Assembly: GCA_029558905.1 (NCBI GenBank)
Contig: JAKQCX010000011.1
Span: 100,570 to 164,569 of the forward strand
Direction of reading: 5' to 3'
DNA from: Pseudomonadota bacterium
GTDB taxonomy: Bacteria > Pseudomonadota > Gammaproteobacteria > Burkholderiales > Thiobacillaceae
Length of the DNA stretch: 64,000 nt
The notes beneath the pieces were generated by a model. It was not told where the DNA came from, did not search any database, and was given only the letters and a program-made list of their open reading frames with translations. The translations under genes and the position numbers were made by a program. Shown piece by piece: positions 54,560 through 64,000 of this stretch. How positions within the stretch are numbered: the first letter of the stretch is position 1; the number at the start of each line of letters is the position of its first letter.

Positions 54560-55912
54560 TCAGAGACCGCGGAAGTAATCCAGGGCTTCGGCCAGGCTGG
54601 TCACGCCCTTCACCTCCAGGCCGGGAACTTTGGTCTTGGGCAGGTTGGCCCGGGGACACAGGGCCTGGGTGAAGCCCAGCTTGGCCACTTCCTTCAGGCG
54701 TTCCTGGCCCCGCTGCACGGGGCGGATCTCGCCCGCCAGGCCGACCTCGCCGAACGCCGCCAGCTTGTGGGGTATGGGCTTGGTGCGCAGGGAGGACACC
54801 ACCGCCAGGGCCACTGCCAGGTCCGCCGCAGGCTCACTGATCTTCACCCCGCCCACCGCATTCACGAACACGTCCTGGTCATAGCAGGGCACGCCGCCAT
54901 GCCGGTGCAGTACCGCCAGCAGCATGGCCAGGCGGCTGCCATCCAGGCCCACGCTCAGGCGGCGGGGATTGCCGCCGTGGGCCGTGTCCAGCAGGGCCTG
55001 GATCTCCACCAGGAGGGGCCGGGTACCTTCCAGGGCCACCACCACGCAGGAGCCCGGTGCCTCGCGCCCGTCGCGGTTGAGGAACAGGGCCGAGGGGTTG
55101 CTCACGCCCTTGAGGCCCTTGTCCGTCATGGCGAATACGCCCAGCTCGTTGACCGCGCCGAAGCGGTTCTTGAAGGCGCGGATGAGACGGAAGCTGGAAC
55201 CCGTATCGCCCTCGAAATACAGCACCGTGTCGACGATGTGCTCCAGCACCCGGGGTCCGGCCAGGGTGCCTTCCTTGGTGACATGACCCACCAGCAGGAT
55301 GCAGATACCTGCCTGCTTGGCATGCCGGGTAAGCTCCTGGGCGCATTCCCGCACCTGGGCCACACTGCCCGGGGCGGACTGGAGCTGCTGCGTGTACACG
55401 GTCTGGATGGAATCGATGACCGCCACCTGGGGCCGTTCCGTCCGTAAGGCGGTCAGGATGGCCTCCATGCGGATCTCGGTGAGCAGCGGGATGTCGGCGG
55501 CAAGACCCAGGCGCTGGGCGCGCAGGGCGATCTGCTCGGCGGATTCCTCACCGCTCACGTACAGGGTACGGGCCCGGGCGCTGATGTCCGCCAGGGCCTG
55601 GAGCAGGAGGGTGGACTTGCCGATGCCCGGGTCTCCTCCCAACAGCACCACTCCACCCCCCACCAGGCCGCCCCCCAGGACCCGGTCGAACTCGGGCTGC
55701 CCCGTCTCCAGACGGGCGATCTCCCGCGCCTGGACGGCGCCGAGGCGCACCACCTCGCCACTCGCGGCCAGGGACGAAAAACGGTGGCCCTTGGCTTCCA
55801 GCACGCTTTCGCTCAAGGTGTTCCAGGCCAGGCAGTGGGGACACTGCCCCTGCCATTTGCTGGTCTGCCCCCCGCATTGGGCACAGACATGGATAGAGGT
55901 CGGTTTGGCCAT
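54560..55912 (-). CDS. radA: DNA repair protein RadA
   Basis: RadA drives branch migration in recombination. The 450-residue product has the N-terminal C4 zinc finger CAQCGGQTSKWQGQCPHC, the RecA-like core with Walker A GGDPGIGKSTLLLQ, the RadA-specific KNRFGAVNELGVF motif, and a C-terminal Lon-like domain (SEPAADLAVALAVVSSLR). Length equals E. coli RadA (460). It is convergent with the HtrA gene. Confidence 0.96.
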   Translation of the reverse strand: MAKPTSIHVCAQCGGQTSKWQGQCPHCLAWNTLSESVLEAKGHRFSSLAASGEVVRLGAVQAREIARLETGQPEFDRVLGGGLVGGGVVLLGGDPGIGKSTLLLQALADISARARTLYVSGEESAEQIALRAQRLGLAADIPLLTEIRMEAILTALRTERPQVAVIDSIQTVYTQQLQSAPGSVAQVRECAQELTRHAKQAGICILLVGHVTKEGTLAGPRVLEHIVDTVLYFEGDTGSSFRLIRAFKNRFGAVNELGVFAMTDKGLKGVSNPSALFLNRDGREAPGSCVVVALEGTRPLLVEIQALLDTAHGGNPRRLSVGLDGSRLAMLLAVLHRHGGVPCYDQDVFVNAVGGVKISEPAADLAVALAVVSSLRTKPIPHKLAAFGEVGLAGEIRPVQRGQERLKEVAKLGFTQALCPRANLPKTKVPGLEVKGVTSLAEALDYFRGL

Positions 55913-56057
55913 GATCCGGGCTTATACCGTGGGGAACGTCCCGCGCTCAAGCTGGCCCGGGCCCATCCGTGGCGCGTATCATGCGAACTTCCGATCTTGC
56001 ACGCGCAGCGCCGACCGGTGAGCTTCCAGTCCATCCGCTGCCCGGGACGCCAACTCT

Positions 56058-57323
56058 ATGAAATGTGTCGATGATTTCCGCCTGCGTCTGGGCCAGCACG
56101 AGCTGGTACCCATCGTCATCGGCGGCATGGGCGTGGACATCTCCACGGTGGAGCTGGCCCTGGAAGCCGCCCGCCTGGGTGGCGTGGGCCACATCTCCGA
56201 CGCCATGGTGCCCACGGTCATTGACCGACATTGCAAGACCCGTTACGTCAAGGACAAGCTCCAGCTCTATAAGGCCAACGTCAAGAACCTGCTGGACAAG
56301 TCGCAGGTGAAGTTCCATCTGGGAGAGCTGGAAGAGGCCACCCGTCTGCACGTGCGCAGGGCCATGGACGCCAAGCAGGGCAGCGGTATGGTGTTCATCA
56401 ACTGCATGGAAAAGCTCACCATGAATGCCCCCCGGGAGACCCTGAAGGTGCGCCTGAATGCTGCCTTGAGCGCGGGTATCGACGGCATCACCCTGGCAGC
56501 GGGCCTGCACCTGGGCAGCTTCGGCCTCATGGAGGAGCATCCGCGCTTCCGGGACGCCAAGCTGGGCATCATCGTCTCCTCCCTGCGGGCCCTGCAGCTC
56601 TTTTTGCGCAAGAACAGCCGCAGCGGCCGTCTGCCGGACTACGTGGTGGTGGAGGGCCCCCTGGCTGGTGGTCACCTGGGTTTCGGCCTGGATGACTGGA
56701 TGAAGCATGACCTGGCCAGCATCGTGGCCGAGATCCAGGCCTGGATGAAGACGGAAGACCTGGCCATTCCCCTGATCGCCGCCGGTGGTGTATTCACCGG
56801 CACCGACGCTGCCAACTTCCTGGAGCTGGGGGTCGGCGCGGTACAGGTGGCCACCCGTTTCACCGTCACCCGCGAATGCGGCCTGCCGGATCCGGTGAAG
56901 CAGGAGTATTTCAAGGCCGAGGAGGCGGACATCGAGGTCAACGACATCTCCCCTACCGGCTATCCCATGCGCATGATCCGGAAGAGTCCGGGCATTGGCG
57001 CCGGCACCCATCCCAACTGCGAGTCCTTCGGCTATCTGCTGGATGCCAAGGGCCGCTGCGCCTACATCGATGCCTATAACCGGGTGGTGGCAGCCATCGC
57101 CGCCAATCCGGAGGAAGGCAGAAAGATCAAGGTCATGGACAAGACCTGCCTGTGCACCCACATGCGGGATTTCAACATCTGGACCTGCGGCCACAATACC
57201 TACCGTCTGAAAAGCACCAGCCTGCAAAACCCGGATGGCAGCTACCGGCTGCTGAGCGCCGAGCACGTTTTCCGTGACTACCAGTTCAGTCGGGACGGCA
57301 AGATCGCCCTACCGGACGAGTAA
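56058..57323 (+). CDS. Nitronate-monooxygenase-like flavoprotein with Cys-rich C-terminal extension
   Basis: The 421-residue product belongs to the 2-nitropropane dioxygenase/PfaD TIM-barrel flavoproteins. It opens with VIGGMGVDISTVELALEAARLGG, has VVEGPLAGGHLGFGLDDW and ends the barrel with IPLIAAGGVFTGTDAANFLELG and GAVQVATRFTVTREC. A C-terminal part of about 110 residues follows with YPMRMIRKSPGIGAGTHPN and, near the end, CLCTHMRDFNIWTCGHNTY. The Cys cluster (C-x-C...C) is not part of usual nitronate monooxygenases and may bind a metal or Fe-S centre. Substrate unknown. It is upstream of earP and may be cotranscribed, the gap being ten bases. Confidence 0.8.
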   Translation: MKCVDDFRLRLGQHELVPIVIGGMGVDISTVELALEAARLGGVGHISDAMVPTVIDRHCKTRYVKDKLQLYKANVKNLLDKSQVKFHLGELEEATRLHVRRAMDAKQGSGMVFINCMEKLTMNAPRETLKVRLNAALSAGIDGITLAAGLHLGSFGLMEEHPRFRDAKLGIIVSSLRALQLFLRKNSRSGRLPDYVVVEGPLAGGHLGFGLDDWMKHDLASIVAEIQAWMKTEDLAIPLIAAGGVFTGTDAANFLELGVGAVQVATRFTVTRECGLPDPVKQEYFKAEEADIEVNDISPTGYPMRMIRKSPGIGAGTHPNCESFGYLLDAKGRCAYIDAYNRVVAAIAANPEEGRKIKVMDKTCLCTHMRDFNIWTCGHNTYRLKSTSLQNPDGSYRLLSAEHVFRDYQFSRDGKIALPDE

Positions 57324-57333
57324 TGTGCGTCCC

Positions 57334-58476
57334 ATGGCCTGGGACATCTTCTGCAGGGTCATCGACAACTACGGCGACATCGGCGTCAGCTGGCGCCTGG
57401 CCCGGCAGCTGGCCGTGGAACACCGACTGAAGGTACGCCTGTGGGTGGACGACCTGACCGCCTTCCAGAGTATCCGTCCACAGATCGATCCCTTCCTGGA
57501 CACCCAGACCCTGGCCGGCGTGGAGGTACGCCGCTGGAGCGACCCCCTGCCCCGGGTGGACCCCGGAGAGGTGGTCATCGAGGCCCTGGCCTGCGACCTG
57601 CCGGAGGCCTTCGTTCAGCGCATGGCGGCACGCCGGCCCCGACCGGTATGGCTGAACCTGGAATATCTCACCGCGGAATCATGGGCCGCAGGGGTACACG
57701 GTCTGCCCTCGCCCCATCCCCGGCTGGGACTGACCAAGTATTTCTTCATGCCCGGCTACGACACCAGGACCGGGGGGCTCATCCGGGAGGCGGATCTGCT
57801 GGCGACACGGGATGCCTTTCAGAACGATCCCGGCGCACAAGGCCGCTTCTGGGCCCGGCTGGGCCTGCCCGCCCACCCGCCCGGGGAATGGCACATCTCC
57901 CTTTTTTCCTACGAGAACGCCGCCCTGGATTCCCTGCTGACCACCCTGGCCCAGGGGAAAAGCGCGGTCCGCCTGCTGGTGCCCAGGGGCAAGGTCCTGC
58001 CAGCCATCGCCCGCTGGCTGGGGCTTTCGCGATTGCAGCCCGGAGACAACCTGAGGCGGGGTGCCTTGGACCTGCATGTGCTGCCCATGCTGGACCAGGA
58101 CAGCTATGACCGGCTGCTCTGGGCCTGTGGGCTGAACTTCGTGCGTGGCGAGGACTCCTTCCTGCGGGCCCAGTTCGCCGCCCGCCCCCTGGTATGGCAG
58201 GCCTACCGTCAGGAGGAAGGGGCGCATCTGGCCAAGCTGGAAGCTTTTCTGGCCCAGTATTGCGCGGACATGGATACCGATGCGGCAGCTGCCACCCGTC
58301 AGCTGTGGTCTGCCTGGAACGATGAAAGCGACGTGAGCGAGGCCTGGTGCAACTGGTCCCGACGGCTGGAAGTCCAGCACGCGCATGCCGGACACTGGGC
58401 TGCGCAGCTGGCGACACAGACGGATCTTGCCACCCGGCTGCTGACGTTTTGCGAAGATGTTCGCACAAAATGTTAA
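57334..58476 (+). CDS. earP: EF-P arginine rhamnosyltransferase EarP
   Basis: EarP transfers rhamnose from dTDP-rhamnose to an arginine of EF-P, which activates the factor in stalled polyproline translation. The 380-residue product has [22 protein letters not shown] at the N-terminus with two conserved Asp residues, and [21 protein letters not shown] near residue 270, the nucleotide-sugar site. The neighbouring efp carries Arg32, the residue this enzyme modifies. The ATG at 57334 gives the usual start; the frame is also open to 57274 inside the upstream gene. Confidence 0.93.
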   Translation: MAWDIFCRVIDNYGDIGVSWRLARQLAVEHRLKVRLWVDDLTAFQSIRPQIDPFLDTQTLAGVEVRRWSDPLPRVDPGEVVIEALACDLPEAFVQRMAARRPRPVWLNLEYLTAESWAAGVHGLPSPHPRLGLTKYFFMPGYDTRTGGLIREADLLATRDAFQNDPGAQGRFWARLGLPAHPPGEWHISLFSYENAALDSLLTTLAQGKSAVRLLVPRGKVLPAIARWLGLSRLQPGDNLRRGALDLHVLPMLDQDSYDRLLWACGLNFVRGEDSFLRAQFAARPLVWQAYRQEEGAHLAKLEAFLAQYCADMDTDAAAATRQLWSAWNDESDVSEAWCNWSRRLEVQHAHAGHWAAQLATQTDLATRLLTFCEDVRTKC

Positions 58477-58513
58477 TATTCAAGGCTTTCCGAACATCCT
58501 GCAGGACAACCCG

Positions 58514-59074
58514 ATGAAGATCGCTCAAGAACTCCGTGCCGGCAACGTGATCATGGTGGGCAAGGACCCCATGGTGGTGCAAAAAGCCGAATTCTCCAAG
58601 TCCGGCCGCAACGCCTCCGTGGTAAAGATGAAGCTGAAAAACCTGCTCACCGGCACGGCCACCGAGTCGGTGTACAAGGCCGACGAGAAATTTGAGACCG
58701 TGACCCTGGAGCGCAAGGAGTGCACCTACTCCTATTTCGCCGACCCCATGTATGTGTTCATGGACGCGGAATACAACCAGTACGAGGTGGAGGCGGAGAA
58801 CATGACCGAGGCCATGCCCTACCTGGACGACGCCATGCCCGTGGAAGTGGTGTTCTACGACGGCAAGGCCCTCTCCATCGAGATGCCCAACACCGTGGTT
58901 CGGGAAGTGGAATATACCGAGCCTGCCGTCAAAGGCGATACCTCCGGCAAGGTCATGAAACCCTGCCGCATCAAGCCCACCGGCCATGAGGTCCAGGTCC
59001 CCGCCTTCGTGGAAATCGGTGACAGGATCGAGATCGACACGCGCACCAACGAATACAGGAACCGGGTCAAGTAG
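58514..59074 (+). CDS. efp: Elongation factor P, rhamnosylation type (Arg32)
   Basis: EF-P relieves ribosome stalling at consecutive prolines. The 186-residue product has the three-domain form of EF-P, with the tip loop [15 protein letters not shown] in which Arg32 replaces the lysine used in E. coli-type EF-P. This is the arginine modified by EarP in Pseudomonas and Shewanella. A later stretch ([18 protein letters not shown]) is typical of domain II-III. The ATG at 58514 follows the preferred start; the frame extends 57 bases upstream into earP. Confidence 0.96.
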   Translation: MKIAQELRAGNVIMVGKDPMVVQKAEFSKSGRNASVVKMKLKNLLTGTATESVYKADEKFETVTLERKECTYSYFADPMYVFMDAEYNQYEVEAENMTEAMPYLDDAMPVEVVFYDGKALSIEMPNTVVREVEYTEPAVKGDTSGKVMKPCRIKPTGHEVQVPAFVEIGDRIEIDTRTNEYRNRVK

Positions 59075-59092
59075 GCGATTCACGCCCAGGGG

Positions 59093-59119
59093 AAAGGGCG
59101 CCCGCGTGGCGCCCTTTTG
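59093..59119 (+). terminator. Intrinsic terminator after efp
   Basis: AAAGGGCGCC-CGCGT-GGCGCCCTTTT forms a 10-base stem followed by a short T run. It lies 18 bases after the efp stop and ends the NMO-earP-efp transcript. Confidence 0.88.
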
Positions 59120-59209
59120 TACGTTCCCAGTTTCCTGCGCGCGAATACTGCCGCGTGACCACGCACGCCATACCCCCATGCAATCGGCCCGCTGCCCAAG
59201 TAGGCCGGC

Positions 59210-61807
<2,598 letters not shown>

Positions 61808-61833
61808 GGCGAACTCCCTAATTGGATGACTGA

Positions 61834-62772
<939 letters not shown>

Positions 62773-63027
62773 TCCACGGCGCCTGTCATGGCATCCCCGG
62801 AAAGATCCGGGATGTGGACGAAACGCCGCACGGCCCCGATGCCGCACGCCGCTCATGCTCTGAGCCCACCCCGGTCTGGGAATTCGCGGCTTGTCGTTCC
62901 CGGCGCAATGCGCAATCGCCGGATTTGGCAAGCTTTGCCGCGCTCGCTCAGGCAGCAGCGCTTCTCTAAAGTATTCTCTACACTGGTCGATATGCGCTGC
63001 AGGATATTCGAGTTGCAAACAACTCCA

Positions 63028-63120
63028 CCAACTCAAGGGCAAACCCGTTGAAAGACGGGGACGCAAAACCACCGGCCTAACGGGGTGTCCCCCCAAGGCA
63101 GCGGGGCTGCAGGGTGAGGT
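63028..63120 (+). ncRNA. Cyclic-di-GMP-I (GEMM-I) riboswitch
   Basis: The sequence has every conserved part of the class: GGGCAAACC, the GAAA tetraloop stem CCGTTGAAAGACGG, GGGACGCAAAACC, ACCGGCCTAA and the tetraloop-receptor segment GGCAGCGGGGCTGC. It closely follows the Vibrio cholerae Vc2 aptamer. CTCA and TGAG close the aptamer. Downstream, CCGGC at 63162-63166 can pair with GCCGG at 63178-63182, which overlaps the GGGAG of the ribosome-binding site, so translational control of the next gene is plausible. It is 75 bases from the ATG of the DUF1631 gene. Confidence 0.95.
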
Positions 63121-63194
63121 AGGTTTGCCTGGTGTGCATGGCCGCTCCCGCGGCAGTTCAGCCGGCGCCCCCATCAAGCCGGGAGTACGGAGTG

Positions 63195-64000
63195 ATGACA
63201 CGGGGCCGGAGCATGGACGACGTTCTCAAAGACACACTGATGATGAGGAACCACGGACAAACGCAGACCACGGGACCCGCCATGACCACCGTCTTGCTGG
63301 ATGAGATCCGCGATGTGGCCATGGCGGATCTGTCCTCCGCGTTTGCCCGGATTCTGGAGCGTTCAGTGCCTGAACTGCTGGATCTTGCGGGACGCAATCC
63401 CTCGCATGCCATGTATTGTCTCTACATGGACACCCGGGACCAGATCCTCACGCAGCAGGAGGCAATGATCAGCGCCTTCCGCCGCGGCTTGTTCCAGGGT
63501 TTCAATACGGCCCGCAGACGGGGGGGCCCACCGCCTACCGCATACCGTACAGGGGCGGCTGCGGACTTTGACCTGGTGGAGCCGGATGAACTGGAGCTGA
63601 CCCTGGCCGGCAACACCATCAGCCATGCGCTGCGGGTGCACTGCAGTGGGGAACTGCCAGGACTGGATCGACGCATGGGCCTGCTGCTGGACGACCCGGA
63701 GCAGCGTCTTGGCGCCAACCCCGTTGGCCCCGAGGCCATCGGCGACATCTTGATGGATGCCATTCGCACCCTGCCTGCCGGCAACAAGGTCAAGCTCATG
63801 CTGGTCACGCGGGTGAATGCCCACCTTCCCTCGCTGGTACTGGAAATCTATCAGAAGCTCAACCGGCTGCTCATCCAGAAAGGCATATTGCCCTCCATCC
63901 GGCCCGAGTTTCGCCGCGCACAGTCTGTGCCGGCCAGCGCGCAGGGAGCCGGAGCGCCAGCCGGCGACCTTGTCACGCCAGAGGCTTCCCCGCATCAGGG
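63195..64000 (+). CDS. DUF1631 family protein, N-terminal part (cut by window edge)
   Basis: The visible 268 residues match DUF1631: LVEPDELELTLAGNTISHAL, LPGLDRRMGLLLDDPEQ, LGANPVGPEAIGDILMDAIR and LEIYQKLNRLLIQKGILPSI, of which the NPVGPEAI and GILP segments are family hallmarks. Function of DUF1631 is unknown. The frame is open at the right edge, so the gene is incomplete only because the window ends. The ATG at 63195 is chosen because GGGAG lies nine bases upstream; ATGs at 63213 and 63282 are alternatives. The preceding cyclic-di-GMP riboswitch means the product is probably under c-di-GMP control. Confidence 0.85.
   Translation, partial: MTRGRSMDDVLKDTLMMRNHGQTQTTGPAMTTVLLDEIRDVAMADLSSAFARILERSVPELLDLAGRNPSHAMYCLYMDTRDQILTQQEAMISAFRRGLFQGFNTARRRGGPPPTAYRTGAAADFDLVEPDELELTLAGNTISHALRVHCSGELPGLDRRMGLLLDDPEQRLGANPVGPEAIGDILMDAIRTLPAGNKVKLMLVTRVNAHLPSLVLEIYQKLNRLLIQKGILPSIRPEFRRAQSVPASAQGAGAPAGDLVTPEASPHQ

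Overview
The window is one contiguous piece of a high-GC gammaproteobacterial chromosome. No mobile element or CRISPR array was seen. Several blocks point to an autotrophic sulfur oxidiser of the Chromatiales/Ectothiorhodospiraceae type: a rhd-tusA-dsrE2 sulfur-trafficking cluster (about 16.4-17.6 kb), a bacterial-type phosphoribulokinase of the Calvin cycle (21.8-22.8 kb), and the gammaproteobacterial order mlaFEDCB-(ABC exporter)-ibaG-murA. The genus cannot be fixed from the sequence alone. The window cuts murA at the left edge and a DUF1631 gene at the right edge.

Layout. 0-5.5 kb: outer-membrane lipid-asymmetry operon mlaFEDCB with a second ABC exporter, ibaG and murA, all on the minus strand. 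5.6-7.1 kb: a short DUF72-like protein and a secreted protein built from a short DP-x-x-Y-x-x-W repeat. 7.1-14 kb: cysS, glnS, a TPR protein, a YkuD L,D-transpeptidase, ppiB, lpxH. 14-17.7 kb: a secreted unknown, a FadL-type porin and rhd-tusA-dsrE2. 17.8-22.8 kb: tRNA-Thr, ispB, tRNA-Pro, yceI, a small operon with an atypical FolE, and prk. 23-29.3 kb: hemW, rdgB, rph, a PP2C phosphatase, a Ser/Thr kinase, yicC, gmk. 29.3-36.1 kb: ppnP, argG, argF, argD, tex. 36.4-40.9 kb: an ABC importer with an NnrS protein. 41-50.4 kb: a large iron island. 50.5-54.5 kb: a QseBC/PmrAB-like two-component system and an HtrA protease. 54.5-64 kb: radA, a nitronate-monooxygenase-like flavoprotein, earP-efp, clpB, nadC, and a cyclic-di-GMP-I riboswitch in front of DUF1631.

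The most striking part is the iron island. A Fur-box-like palindrome precedes an HMA-like protein, five small membrane or membrane-anchored proteins in tightly packed frames, and a P1B-type ATPase with the SCA membrane motif and an HMA-like N-terminus lacking CxxC. These match the features of ferrosome (fez) loci. A second HMA-like gene then leads into feoA-feoA-feoB-feoC, followed by a perfect Fur palindrome, bfd and bfr. Fe(II) uptake, a possible membrane-bounded iron store, a ferritin store and its reductase partner thus lie in one Fur-type neighbourhood. The small membrane proteins share a glycine-rich module and appear undescribed.

Other points of interest are an FolE whose residue equivalent to E. 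coli His179 is Gln, the riboswitch-DUF1631 pair, a PmrA/QseB-like box between the two-component system and the protease, a possible unrecognised gene ending in TGATG at the start of the ABC-NnrS operon, and dispersed intergenic repeats. All functional statements rest on motif recognition by eye; no database search was run.
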